Shown here piece after piece: positions 8,227 through 16,706 of a DNA stretch of 64,000 nucleotides. The position numbers were made by a program, and so were the translations under genes. The stretch's first letter is position 1, and each line of letters begins with the position of its first letter. Under the pieces are notes generated by a model. The model searched no databases. It was not told the DNA's origin and saw nothing but the letters and a program-made list of their open reading frames with translations. Source of the stretch: Chryseobacterium sp. Leaf180 (GTDB lineage Bacteria; Bacteroidota; Bacteroidia; Flavobacteriales; Weeksellaceae); NCBI RefSeq assembly GCF_001424585.1, contig NZ_LMPJ01000008.1, forward strand, positions 62,001-126,000, read 5' to 3'.

Positions 8227-9123
8227 ATGAATACAATAAAATCAATTTCAGATTTTCACAGATTACTTTCACTTCCGGAACCAAAACATCCGATGGTGAG
8301 TGTGGTCGATCTTTCGCAAAGTATTTTCATTGAAGATGAGGTCTGGAAGGGTTTTACCAACCGTTTCTACTGCGTTGCGCTGAAACGTGAAGCGACGGGA
8401 AAAATAAAGTACGGCCAGCAACATTACGACTATGATAAAGGTGTTTTGAGTTTTACAGCGCCAAATCAGGTGCAGTATCTTGATTTGCAGACGATGGATT
8501 GCGAAAGCAAAGGTTTTGTCTTGATTTTTCATGAAGATTTTTTGCTGAAACATGCTTTAGCGACAACGATTTCGAATTACGGATTTTTCTCGTATGCGGT
8601 GAATGAAGCACTGCACCTGTCTGAAGATGAAGAAAGTGACCTGCTGGAAATTCTCAGTAAAATCGATAAAGAATGCAGTCACATCGATAAATATACGCAG
8701 GAAATTATCTTATCGCATATTGAAACATTGCTCCAGTACTCCAACCGTTTTTATGAGCGACAGTTTATCACAAGGAAAAACAACAACCATCAGCTGTTGG
8801 TAAAATTTGAAAAGTTTCTAAATGATTATTTTGATAAAAAGTCATCTGAAGATGGACTTTTAACGGTTCATCAGATTGCTGAAATGATGAATCTTTCGCC
8901 GAATTATCTGAGCGACCTTCTGCGTTTTCATACCGGACAAAACACACAGCAACACATTCACGAAAAGCTCATCAGCAAAGCGAAAGAGAAACTTTCTACC
9001 ACAGATTTATCCGTCAGTGAAATCGCTTATGAACTGGGATTTGAGCATTCGCAGTCGTTTTCTACGCTTTTTAAAAAGAAAACAAGTGTATCACCTTTGG
9101 AATTCCGGCAGTCGTTTAATTAG
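8227..9123 (+). CDS. AraC/XylS family transcriptional regulator
   Basis: 298 residues. The N-terminal ~180 residues form a cupin-like sensing domain typical of AraC activators that respond to small aromatic or drug-like ligands. The C-terminal ~100 residues hold the double helix-turn-helix: TVHQIAEMMNLSPNYLSDLL for the first and DLSVSEIAYELGFEHSQSF for the second, ending SPLEFRQSF. Likely target: the upstream aldo/keto reductase or an unlinked gene; the ligand cannot be read from the sequence. It is followed by a bidirectional terminator. Confidence 0.9.
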   Translation: MNTIKSISDFHRLLSLPEPKHPMVSVVDLSQSIFIEDEVWKGFTNRFYCVALKREATGKIKYGQQHYDYDKGVLSFTAPNQVQYLDLQTMDCESKGFVLIFHEDFLLKHALATTISNYGFFSYAVNEALHLSEDEESDLLEILSKIDKECSHIDKYTQEIILSHIETLLQYSNRFYERQFITRKNNNHQLLVKFEKFLNDYFDKKSSEDGLLTVHQIAEMMNLSPNYLSDLLRFHTGQNTQQHIHEKLISKAKEKLSTTDLSVSEIAYELGFEHSQSFSTLFKKKTSVSPLEFRQSFN

Positions 9124-9161
9124 TTGAATGCAACGCTAAAACAATTCTGCCTGCCAATAAA

Positions 9162-9185
9162 AAAACCACCCGATCAGGTGGTTTT
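9162..9185. terminator. Bidirectional intrinsic terminator
   Basis: AAAACCACC, loop CGATCA, GGTGGTTTT lies between the convergent AraC gene and the DUF6261 gene, with A and T tracts on each side. Confidence 0.8.
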
Positions 9186-9213
9186 ACCAATATGCTAAAA
9201 GCTTGTATTTCCT

Positions 9214-9951
9214 TTACGAAGGCTGTTCCGGATTGTCCGGAGGCAATGCATCTTTCCTTTTGAGCAGCAAACCTGTGTATTGATCTGTTAGGGCATTCAG
9301 CTGGTTAATCACCGTGCTGTAAGGCGATGGCGGGGTTTCTACTAAGACATGCAGCGCATCGATGCGGTCTCGAAGGGCGTAATAAGCGACATTCGTCTCT
9401 TCCCGTTTAGATTTGATGGTTTCCGGATTTGCGTCGCCATATTCCTGCGTTCGGGAAAGATATTCGGTACCGAAAAGCGTATTGGCATCCTGCAGTTCGT
9501 CGATCCACGATTGCAGATTCAAGGCTGTTACCGCTGCCGCCAGTTCGGGTTTGCCTGCAAAATCCATAATCAGACTGTTGATTGTAGCCGTCTCCGACTG
9601 ATAATTTTGTCGGGCGATACCGCTTCCGTACAGCTCCATATTCGCGAGTAACTTTTGCGCGTTTTGTTTTTTGTCTTCCTGAAAATGATAAGAATAGCCC
9701 TGCAGAAAAGCCGTAATCCCATTGATGGCATCATCCCTTCTCTCGTCCAACAACATTATTGCCTGCGTCCGGTCGTTGGCCATCGCTTTTTTAAAAAGCT
9801 GTTCCAGCTCTGCAGTTTTCATGGTAAAGGCGGCGAGTTTGGCATCGATCTGCAAAGCAGCGGGATTATTCAGGTTGATGATGCCCGCAAAATCTTTCAT
9901 GTACTGAAGATATTCTGCATTGCGGAGTGAGGGTAAATGGATTGCATTCAT
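9214..9951 (-). CDS. DUF6261 family protein
   Basis: 245-residue cytoplasmic, mostly helical protein without a signal peptide or membrane segment. Its start (MNAIHLPSLRNAEYLQYMKDF) and overall pattern match the Bacteroidota family DUF6261, whose function is unknown. The N-terminal half alternates short helices (QIDAKLAAF, AMANDRTQAIMLLDERRDDAI). The C-terminal tail is Pro-rich (DALPPDNPEQPS). It is a single-gene unit facing the AraC gene. Its upstream region carries an unusual tandem palindromic array (9981-10145). Confidence 0.75.
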   Translation of the reverse strand: MNAIHLPSLRNAEYLQYMKDFAGIINLNNPAALQIDAKLAAFTMKTAELEQLFKKAMANDRTQAIMLLDERRDDAINGITAFLQGYSYHFQEDKKQNAQKLLANMELYGSGIARQNYQSETATINSLIMDFAGKPELAAAVTALNLQSWIDELQDANTLFGTEYLSRTQEYGDANPETIKSKREETNVAYYALRDRIDALHVLVETPPSPYSTVINQLNALTDQYTGLLLKRKDALPPDNPEQPS

Positions 9952-9980
9952 ATTTTAAAGTGTTTTAAATGTAACATTTT

Positions 9981-10145
9981 AGAGAAAGTTCAACGCACGC
10001 TCGTTTGAAAGTTTCTCGCAGAAGAGAAAGTCTCCTGCACCCGTGTAACAGGTTTTCTCTTAAAGAGAAAGTGTGCCGCACGCGTGTTTGAGGTTTTCTC
10101 TTTCAGTAGATCGGCGGTCGCAAGGCTGTGTGAGACTTTCTCGCT
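9981..10145. repeat. Tandem array of ~42-bp palindromic units
   Basis: Three units begin at 9981, 10023 and 10064, each opening AGAGAAAGT and closing TTTCTC or TTTTCTCTT, with a central GCAC..CGTGT-like core. A fourth, degenerate unit closes with GAGACTTTCTCGC near 10144. The termini of each unit pair with each other, so the array could form a row of hairpins. No gene overlaps it. Confidence 0.75.
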
Positions 10146-10458
10146 TTATCGCATCCCAACCATGATAAACGGCTGAGAATAAACCATCAAACATCTCTAT
10201 CTTCTACGTTTATACCATTCAAATGTAAAAAATTTATTGACAAATCGTTAAAAAAAATACACGGTTGATCTGATTATCTTTATTGAATGGTTTTGAATGC
10301 GCGGGATTTCGCAAATTCTCTTACGCGGAAAGATTGTGTGGGGCAGTTTTTTTGGTATTTTAGCGGTGGTAAATGTTGGTTTTTAAAAGATCATGCCGAC
10401 CAAATTTGGTGGTTAAGTGTGATTTTGTTAGAGCTATGCATAAACAACAGAGTAATAA
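10146..10458. other. Intergenic stretch without recognised gene
   Basis: No convincing coding region. One short open frame (10287-10514) overlaps the start of the next gene in another frame and has no recognisable composition. TATCTTTA (10274-10281) is one mismatch from the -7 promoter consensus. The sequence switches to markedly AT-rich just before the orphan gene. Confidence 0.4.
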
Positions 10459-11073
10459 ATGATAAAAAAAATATTAGTTTTAGTAGTATTATGGATAGTT
10501 TTTGTTTTTGCTGACTATTTGTATCTTCCATATTTTGTGAAACCTCTCTCTTGGATTTTAGTGTGTGTCACTTTAGTGATTTTACTTGTCAAACAGATCA
10601 TTAAAGTAATTAAGGAAGGTAAAAACTTACAGCCCTATAGATTATTAAACCTTTTTATAACAGCAATGCTACTTTTTTTGACAGTTTACAATTTCAACAA
10701 AATTCCTCATTCAATAATTGAAAAATTAGATTGGAGTATTTCTTACAATAAACGTCAGAAAATAGTGAAAGAGGTTTTAGCGGGAAAACTCAAACCAAAT
10801 ACAGAAATGAACTACGGTATTTATAGACTTCCGTTTGACTTTCCAGTTATTTCAAACGGAGGAAATGATATTTGGATTGATGAAAATAAAAACAACAGTA
10901 TGAAAACAATTAAATTCTGGATTTCTCGGGGATTTTTTGATTCACCGCAAACTTATTTTATTTTTACAAATGATACTAAGTCAAAAAAATACTATGAGGA
11001 AAAAATAAAAACGAAACCAGAGTATAACTGGAAAATAGAAGAAAACTGGTATCGAATAATGGAACGCGATTAA
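10459..11073 (+). CDS. Orphan membrane protein of unknown function
   Basis: 204 residues, very Lys/Ile/Asn-rich and encoded by DNA visibly poorer in GC than its neighbours. Three hydrophobic segments at roughly 2-20, 24-44 and 62-80 anchor it in the inner membrane, followed by a soluble domain of about 120 residues with aromatic and basic residues and no motif I recognise. It stands alone between a palindromic array and a terminator. Composition and lack of a recognisable family suggest recent acquisition or fast evolution. Function unknown. Confidence 0.65.
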   Translation: MIKKILVLVVLWIVFVFADYLYLPYFVKPLSWILVCVTLVILLVKQIIKVIKEGKNLQPYRLLNLFITAMLLFLTVYNFNKIPHSIIEKLDWSISYNKRQKIVKEVLAGKLKPNTEMNYGIYRLPFDFPVISNGGNDIWIDENKNNSMKTIKFWISRGFFDSPQTYFIFTNDTKSKKYYEEKIKTKPEYNWKIEENWYRIMERD

Positions 11074-11182
11074 ATGCGTTATTGCTGACATCGGTTTGGA
11101 TTTTTAGTTGATTTTGCAAAATTGAAATTTATGCTTTGATTGCCAAACCATCGCAAAGCCATTACACATTATATCAGACAAA

Positions 11183-11215
11183 AAAAGCAAAACTGAAATT
11201 CTCAGTTTTGCTTTT
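11183..11215. terminator. Bidirectional intrinsic terminator
   Basis: AAAAGCAAAACTGA, loop AATTC, TCAGTTTTGCTTTT: a perfect 14-bp stem between the convergent orphan membrane gene and dihydroorotase. Confidence 0.85.
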
Positions 11216-11252
11216 CTTTACCTAAAATTTTAGAAAGAAGTATCTGCACAGA

Positions 11253-12590
11253 TTATTCCTCCACTTCAAAAAGCAAACGCTCCCCAAATTTTTCTTCATT
11301 GATTTTTCCGTTTTCATAAACCAGATTTCCGTTAACGAAAGTGTGCGTGACTTTAGAGTGAAACTCAGTTCCTTCCAACGGGCTCCAGCCACATTTATAA
11401 AGAATATTTTCCTTTTCAACCGTCCATTTTTCATTTAAATCAATCAAAACTAAATCTGCCTTGTAGCCTTCTCTGATAAAACCTCTCTTCTCAATTCTGA
11501 ATAAAATTGCAGGATTGTGAGCCATTTTTTCAACAATTCTTTCCAGAGAAATCTTACCGTTTTTAAAATTTTCCAGCATCACCACCAAAGAATGCTGAAC
11601 CAAAGGCGCCCCTGAAGGGCATTTCGTGTACACATTCTGTTTTTCTTCCCAGGTATGAGGCGCATGGTCGGTCGCAATCACATCGATTCGGTCATCCAAC
11701 AGTGCTTCCCAAAGTCCGTCTTTGTCTGTTTGGGTTTTTACGGCAGGATTCCATTTGATGAGTCCGCCCTTTGTATCGTAATCTTCGTTGGTGAACGTCA
11801 GGTGATGAACGCAGACTTCCGCAGTGATTTTTTTATCTTTTAAAGGAATATCATTTCTGAAAAGTTGCATTTCTTTCGATGTAGACAAATGGAAAACGTG
11901 AAGCCTTGCTCCTGTCTTTTCCGCCAATTCCACAGCTTTTGAAGACGATTTGTAGCAAGCCTCTTCGCTTCTGATTAAATGGTGGAATTTTACGGGAATA
12001 TCTTCGCCGTATGCATCCAGATATTTCTGCGTATTTTCCCTGATGGTCGCTTCGTCTTCGCAGTGAACGGCAATCAGCATTTTGGTATTGCTGAAAATAT
12101 TTTCTAAAGTTTCAGGATTATCGACCAGCATATTTCCTGTGGATGAACCTAAAAACAATTTGATTCCGGGAACATTTCTTGGATTTGTTTTTAAAACTTC
12201 CTCCAGATTGTCATTGGTTCCGCCCATCATAAAACCGTAATTAGCAAAAGATTTTTCAGAAGCGATTTCGTATTTATCAGCCAGTAATTCCTGAGTTACG
12301 GCGTTCGGAACCGTATTTGGCTGTTCGATAAAACTTGTCGTTCCACCTGCGATCGCAGCGCGCGATTCAGTTTCGATGTCGCCTTTCCATGTCAGACCCG
12401 GCTCACGGAAATGAACCTGATCATCGATAACTCCCGGCAGCAGATATTTTCCTGAAGCGTCGATAATTTGGTCAGCTTCGTCGGAAATTTGCGATTCAAT
12501 TTTAGAAATCAAATCATTATCAATAAGAATATCGCTTTGGATAATCTTTCCTTCGTTGACGATTTGGGCGTTTTTTATTAGAATTTTCAT
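11253..12590 (-). CDS. pyrC: Dihydroorotase
   Basis: 445-residue amidohydrolase that interconverts carbamoyl-aspartate and dihydroorotate in de novo pyrimidine synthesis. Class I signatures are present: DDQVHFREPG near residue 57, the Lys-bearing KLFLGSSTGNM, AVHCED, HVFHLSTS and the late catalytic Asp in ATDHAPH. The first His of the metal-binding HxH is Gln in this protein (codon CAG read directly), while the second His is kept. I recall the same DDQVH variant in other flavobacterial dihydroorotases, so it may be lineage-typical and not a loss. The gene is a lone unit facing a shared terminator. Confidence 0.88.
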   Translation of the reverse strand: MKILIKNAQIVNEGKIIQSDILIDNDLISKIESQISDEADQIIDASGKYLLPGVIDDQVHFREPGLTWKGDIETESRAAIAGGTTSFIEQPNTVPNAVTQELLADKYEIASEKSFANYGFMMGGTNDNLEEVLKTNPRNVPGIKLFLGSSTGNMLVDNPETLENIFSNTKMLIAVHCEDEATIRENTQKYLDAYGEDIPVKFHHLIRSEEACYKSSSKAVELAEKTGARLHVFHLSTSKEMQLFRNDIPLKDKKITAEVCVHHLTFTNEDYDTKGGLIKWNPAVKTQTDKDGLWEALLDDRIDVIATDHAPHTWEEKQNVYTKCPSGAPLVQHSLVVMLENFKNGKISLERIVEKMAHNPAILFRIEKRGFIREGYKADLVLIDLNEKWTVEKENILYKCGWSPLEGTEFHSKVTHTFVNGNLVYENGKINEEKFGERLLFEVEE

Positions 12591-12609
12591 GGGTAAAGAT
12601 TAAAAAACA

Positions 12610-12627
12610 ACCCGAACACAGCCGGGT
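12610..12627 (-). terminator. Terminator of the toxin-antitoxin operon
   Basis: Read on the minus strand: ACCCG, 8-base loop, CGGGT, then TGTTTTTT. It lies 18 bases past the toxin stop and just before the dihydroorotase start codon. Confidence 0.55.
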
Positions 12628-12645
12628 AAAAATATTAAAGTATAA

Positions 12646-12927
12646 TTATTTATCGAGATCATGACCTAAAGCGCGCACAACGGTGACTAAAATTTTGTCT
12701 TCAAAAACCATGTATACAAATCGGTCTTTTTTATTGATTTTTCTGCTCCAAACTTCGCCGTCAAAGTTTTTCAGTTGCTCAGGATGGCCTGTTCCTGAAC
12801 GTGGATCGGTCTGAATTTCTTCAAGAAAAGATTCTATTTTTTTCAGGTCAGATCTGTTTCCTGATTTTTTAATTTTCGAAATATCTCTTTTGGCATTGTC
12901 AGTAACGATTAATCTATACTTGCCCAT
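12646..12927 (-). CDS. YoeB/Txe-type ribonuclease toxin
   Basis: 93-residue RelE-superfamily toxin, predicted to cleave mRNA in the ribosomal A site. It has the YoeB landmarks: HPEQLKN with E50, the VWSRKINKKDRFVY core with Arg residues, and a late His (H89) followed by a charged tail. E. coli YoeB uses Glu46, Arg65 and His83 at the equivalent places. It starts inside the antitoxin gene (19-bp overlap), the usual toxin-antitoxin arrangement, and probably autoregulates with the antitoxin. Confidence 0.9.
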   Translation of the reverse strand: MGKYRLIVTDNAKRDISKIKKSGNRSDLKKIESFLEEIQTDPRSGTGHPEQLKNFDGEVWSRKINKKDRFVYMVFEDKILVTVVRALGHDLDK

Positions 12928-13124
12928 AGCTCATCAGTGGTGGTAGGTTTTAATTTTCCTGTCTCTACATCTTTTCTGGCTTTCTCAATTTCAGCTTTCA
13001 ATTCTTCATATGTATAAGAATTGTCTTCTTCAGTTTTTTTTGCCTTTATGCCCAAAGCTTTCAAAATCCCGACAAAGGTTTTGATCTCTTTCTCATCCGT
13101 TAATTCTATCGTAAATGTGGTCAT
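12909..13124 (-). CDS. Antitoxin of the YoeB-type module
   Basis: 71-residue acidic protein. The ATG at 13124 gives MTTFTIELTDEKEIK; six upstream in-frame codons are unlikely to be used. The N-terminal half looks like a small DNA-binding/dimerisation domain, and the Lys/Glu-rich tail (EELKAEIEKARKDVETGKLKP) is the disordered part that would wrap the toxin. It precedes and overlaps the toxin gene. It is related in layout to DUF2683-type flavobacterial antitoxins and not clearly to YefM. Confidence 0.8.
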   Translation of the reverse strand: MTTFTIELTDEKEIKTFVGILKALGIKAKKTEEDNSYTYEELKAEIEKARKDVETGKLKPTTTDELWASID

Positions 13125-13248
13125 AACTAAAATTTTATACAAATTTAAAAAAATTTAAGTTGAGTTGAAAAAGTATAGCTTGTGACCATAAAATTAAGAT
13201 TTACAGATGAATTTTAATCTTCAAAATAAAAATCACATTCTAAATATT

Positions 13249-13256
13249 TACATTTG
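13249..13256 (+). promoter_or_regulatory. -7 promoter element for the flippase operon
   Basis: TACATTTG matches TAnnTTTG exactly and ends 18 bases before the TTG start of the flippase gene, giving a very short leader. No clear -33 TTG is seen. Confidence 0.5.
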
Positions 13257-13274
13257 CACTCTAAAAGTTAGAAT

Positions 13275-14729
13275 TTGTACAAGAAATTATTGGGTCAGAC
13301 CGCCGTTTACGGCCTGAGTTCGGTTCTGGTGAGGATTTTCCCTTTCCTTATTGCACCGATTGTGACGAAAGCTTTTGGCCCGACTGCATCTTCACCTTTT
13401 GTAGACTGGTATTCTGTTGCGGGTGTGATCACAGTTTTCCTCACGCACGGCATGGAAACCTCGTTTTTCCGGTTTGCGCAGGAAGGCGATATCGATAAAA
13501 AAACACTGATTTCTACGTGTTCGCTTAGCGTTTTAACGACCGGATTTATTTATCTCATTTTAGGTTACGTTTTCAGACAGGATTTGGCGAATGCTTTTGA
13601 GACGCCGGATCAGGTTAATTATCTCGTTATTTTCCTTTTCATTTTGTCTTTTGATGCTTTTGCCACCATTCCGTCGGCAGTTCTCAGACTTGAAGGAAAA
13701 CCTCTGCAGTACACACTTTCTAAGGTTATCGGTTCGGTCGCTTACTTTTCTCTGTCTTACTTTTTCATCAAAATATTACCACAATTTCCCAACGGAATTT
13801 TAGGTTTAAAATACAATCCGGAAATCGGCGTTGGCTATGTTTTCATTGCCAATCTCATCCAAAGTATAATCACTTTAGCGATTGTCGGGAAAGAATTTGT
13901 GAATTTCAGCTTCAGAAAATTTGATTTTAAACTTTGGAAAAGAATCATGAATTACTCCTGGCCGGTAATGATCGCCGGTTTGGCAGGAATTATCAACCAG
14001 ACGCTCGACCGACAGTTCCTGAAATATCTTCTCCCGAAAGACGAAGCAAAACACCAGATCGGGGTTTATGGCGCAGTGTATAAAATCGCGACCTTTATTA
14101 CGGTTTTCAGACAGGCTTATCAATTAGGCATTGAACCTTACTTTTTCTCCAGCTTTAAAGACAAGAATAATCATAAAACCTACGCGGTTCTGATGGATAT
14201 TTTTGTGATCTGCAACTGTCTTATTTATGTTGGATTAATGGTGAATCTGCAATGGATTTCTGAAAGATATTTAAAAAACCCTTTATATTTTGAAGGTATC
14301 GAGATCATTCCATTTGTGATGCTCGGCGCACTTTTTCTTGGCATTTATCTGAATCTTTCGATTTGGTATAAACTTTCAGACAAAACCAGAGTTGGTCTTT
14401 ATATTTCGATTATCGGCGCTGCGATTACGATCTTTATTAATTTTACTTTTATTCCAAAATACGGCTATTGGGCGAGTGCTTTTGCAGCGCTCATCACGTA
14501 TACAAGCATGATGGTTATTTCCTATATTTGGGGAAGAATCAGTTATCCGATTCATTATAACGTCAAAAAAATTGCGGTTTATCTTGTACTTTCGGTTGCG
14601 ATTTCCATGATTTCTTTTTATTATTTCAGAGACAATTTCTTCATCGGAAACAGTCTGTACGGTTTGTTTATCGCATTCCTTTGCTACAACGAACTTCCGA
14701 TGATTAACAGAATTTTGAGACGATCTTAA
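13275..14729 (+). CDS. Wzx-type oligosaccharide/lipid flippase
   Basis: 484-residue polytopic membrane protein with about 12-14 hydrophobic helices, belonging to the MOP/MATE exporter superfamily that moves lipid-linked sugars across the inner membrane. The N-terminus (YKKLLGQTAVYGLSSVLVR) is typical of the family. The start is TTG: an in-frame TAG at 13269-13271 lies just upstream and no ATG fits. It is followed 28 bases later by a sugar nucleotidyltransferase on the same strand, which supports a role in surface glycan assembly. Substrate unknown. Confidence 0.88.
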   Translation: MYKKLLGQTAVYGLSSVLVRIFPFLIAPIVTKAFGPTASSPFVDWYSVAGVITVFLTHGMETSFFRFAQEGDIDKKTLISTCSLSVLTTGFIYLILGYVFRQDLANAFETPDQVNYLVIFLFILSFDAFATIPSAVLRLEGKPLQYTLSKVIGSVAYFSLSYFFIKILPQFPNGILGLKYNPEIGVGYVFIANLIQSIITLAIVGKEFVNFSFRKFDFKLWKRIMNYSWPVMIAGLAGIINQTLDRQFLKYLLPKDEAKHQIGVYGAVYKIATFITVFRQAYQLGIEPYFFSSFKDKNNHKTYAVLMDIFVICNCLIYVGLMVNLQWISERYLKNPLYFEGIEIIPFVMLGALFLGIYLNLSIWYKLSDKTRVGLYISIIGAAITIFINFTFIPKYGYWASAFAALITYTSMMVISYIWGRISYPIHYNVKKIAVYLVLSVAISMISFYYFRDNFFIGNSLYGLFIAFLCYNELPMINRILRRS

Positions 14730-14757
14730 ACCATATTTAAACTAAAAAAATTCACAT

Positions 14758-15777
14758 ATGAAAATTATTGTACCAATGGCTGGGCGCGGTTCCAGATTAC
14801 GTCCACACACTTTGACGGTTCCAAAACCTTTAATCCCAATTGCAGGAAAACCGATTGTTCAAAGATTGGTGGAAGATATTGCCAAAGTTGCCGGTGAAAC
14901 CATAGAAGAAGTGGCTTTCATCATCGGAGATTTTGGCGCTGAAGTGGAAGCTTCTCTGCTTAAAATTGCTGAAAAACTGGGTGCAAAAGGAAGTATATAT
15001 CATCAGCTTGAGCCTTTGGGAACAGCGCATTCTATAAAATGTGCAGAAGCTTCAATGACCGGAAACATTGTTATCGCTTATGCAGACACCCTTTTCCGTG
15101 CAGATTTTACTTTAGATACCAATTCTGATGGTGTAATATGGGTGAAAAAAGTAGAAGATCCTTCCGCTTTTGGTGTTGTGAAATTAGATGACTACGGTTT
15201 TATCACCGATTTTGTTGAAAAACCGCAGACTTTTGTTTCAGATTTGGCGATCATCGGGATTTATTATTTTAATTCAGGTGAAAAACTGATGGACGAGATC
15301 AACCATATTATGACCAATGATATCAAGGTGAGCGGCGAATATCAGCTGACCACAGCACTTGAAAATCTCCGTCAGAAAGGCGCAAAATTCTCTCTCGGAA
15401 AAGTGGATGACTGGATGGATTGCGGAAATAAAAACGCAACGGTAGAAACCAACAGCAAAATTCTTGAATACGAAAAAGTAGAAATGTCGAAGTTTACTGC
15501 AACGGCACATATCGAAAATTCGCTGATTATTCCGCCGTGTTTTATCGGCGAAAATGTAAAAATTACCAATTCTAAAATTGGCCCAGGAGTTTCTGTCGGA
15601 AACAACACCGTAATTTTAAACTCGAATATTGAGAATTCATTGATTCAGGAGAATACAAAAATCAACCACGGAAATCTTTCCAACTCGATGATCGGAAATT
15701 CTGCGCAGTATTTTGGCGTTTCCAGAGAAATCTCGCTTGGTGATTTTTCAGTTCTTGATTTTCTTAATAAAGATTAA
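14758..15777 (+). CDS. Sugar-1-phosphate nucleotidyltransferase
   Basis: 339 residues. The N-terminal ~235 residues form the Rossmann-like nucleotidyltransferase domain, with the signature GRGSRLRPHT followed by PKPLIPIAGKPI and the ELTTALEN-like region SGEYQLTTALEN. The C-terminal ~100 residues hold hexapeptide-like repeats (FIGENVKI, KIGPGVSVGNN), a left-handed beta-helix. It makes an NDP-sugar (dTDP-glucose or GDP/UDP-type cannot be decided) for surface glycan synthesis, in line with the flippase upstream. Confidence 0.87.
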   Translation: MKIIVPMAGRGSRLRPHTLTVPKPLIPIAGKPIVQRLVEDIAKVAGETIEEVAFIIGDFGAEVEASLLKIAEKLGAKGSIYHQLEPLGTAHSIKCAEASMTGNIVIAYADTLFRADFTLDTNSDGVIWVKKVEDPSAFGVVKLDDYGFITDFVEKPQTFVSDLAIIGIYYFNSGEKLMDEINHIMTNDIKVSGEYQLTTALENLRQKGAKFSLGKVDDWMDCGNKNATVETNSKILEYEKVEMSKFTATAHIENSLIIPPCFIGENVKITNSKIGPGVSVGNNTVILNSNIENSLIQENTKINHGNLSNSMIGNSAQYFGVSREISLGDFSVLDFLNKD

Positions 15778-15800
15778 TTTAATCAAAGATAAAACTGACG

Positions 15801-15829
15801 CAAACCACATAAAATTTTTGTGTGGTTTG
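15801..15829 (+). terminator. Hairpin after the nucleotidyltransferase gene
   Basis: CAAACCACA and TGTGGTTTG form a 9-bp stem 23 bases past the stop. No T-run follows, so it may be a weak terminator or an RNA 3'-end stabiliser. TAATATTG (15834-15841) just downstream is one mismatch from the -7 consensus and could start transcription of the next gene. Confidence 0.5.
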
Positions 15830-15866
15830 GCGTTAATATTGTAAAACAAGTAGTTAAATTTTTAAA

Positions 15867-16706
15867 ATGAAAAAATGGCTCGCAATGCTGTCTCTTGTTC
15901 TGGTTTTCAGCGCCTGCAAATCCAGAAAAAGCGCGTCGGCAGCCAACTCTAATACCGATACTTTAAAAATAACGGATAACAGTAAAACAGAAGACCGCGG
16001 CAAAGGAATTTACGACAGACTTGGTTTTTACGAGAAAATCTACATTCATCCCAAATTTGATCATATTAAGATCAGCAGCAAAATAAAGGCAGACAATCTT
16101 AGAGTAAGTCCGCTAGATGCGACGATTTATATTGAAACCGATAAAAAAATATGGTCAAATATTTCTTTCCTGTTTTTTAATGCTGCGCGTGCTTTAATTA
16201 CGCCGGAGGGCATTAAAGCCATCGACCGCTATAACAAAAACTACATAGATTCTGATTTTGATTATCTCAATAATCTTTTAAACACAAATTTTATTGACTA
16301 CAAATCTTTGGAAAAACTTCTTTTAGGCAGAACTTTTCTTACAATCAGCAACCGGAATTCTGATATTACAAAAAACGACGATGGCTACACAGTGCAATCG
16401 ATTGCTAATCAGAAAATTGAAACTGATGGAAAAATACGCGAGTATAAACTTGAGTTAAAATATTCCAATGATTTCAATTTAATTAAGGTAAAACTGCAGG
16501 ATGTGAAATCCGCAGACGCCGTTGAGATCGTATATGATAATTGGGAGACGATAGAGAATAATGTAAAGGTCCCAAAGAGTGTTAAAATAAACATAAAAGG
16601 ATCAAAATCAAGCCAGATTTTACTGGAAAATACGAAATTTGATTTTTCGAAGATGGATACGCCTTACAGCGTGCCTTCCAGCTACCAGAAACTTGAAATT
16701 AAATGA
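15867..16706 (+). CDS. DUF4292 outer-membrane lipoprotein
   Basis: 279 residues with a lipoprotein signal peptide (MKKWLAMLSLVLVFSACKS, lipobox Cys at 17). The rest is beta-rich with many charged residues and matches DUF4292, a Bacteroidota family with a LolB/LolA-like expected fold. The stop overlaps the start of the EnvC-like gene by 4 bases (ATGA), so the two are translationally coupled. This pairing is, from memory, common in flavobacteria and suggests an envelope-maintenance role. Exact function unknown. Confidence 0.8.
   Translation: MKKWLAMLSLVLVFSACKSRKSASAANSNTDTLKITDNSKTEDRGKGIYDRLGFYEKIYIHPKFDHIKISSKIKADNLRVSPLDATIYIETDKKIWSNISFLFFNAARALITPEGIKAIDRYNKNYIDSDFDYLNNLLNTNFIDYKSLEKLLLGRTFLTISNRNSDITKNDDGYTVQSIANQKIETDGKIREYKLELKYSNDFNLIKVKLQDVKSADAVEIVYDNWETIENNVKVPKSVKINIKGSKSSQILLENTKFDFSKMDTPYSVPSSYQKLEIK

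Noticed and set aside
9981..10145. CRISPR array
   Set aside because: Units are palindromic over their whole length, too few, without constant spacers, and no cas gene is present.
10287..10514. 75-residue plus-strand frame upstream of the orphan membrane gene
   Set aside because: Overlaps the true gene in another frame, is Cys/Trp-rich without pattern, and has no start signal.
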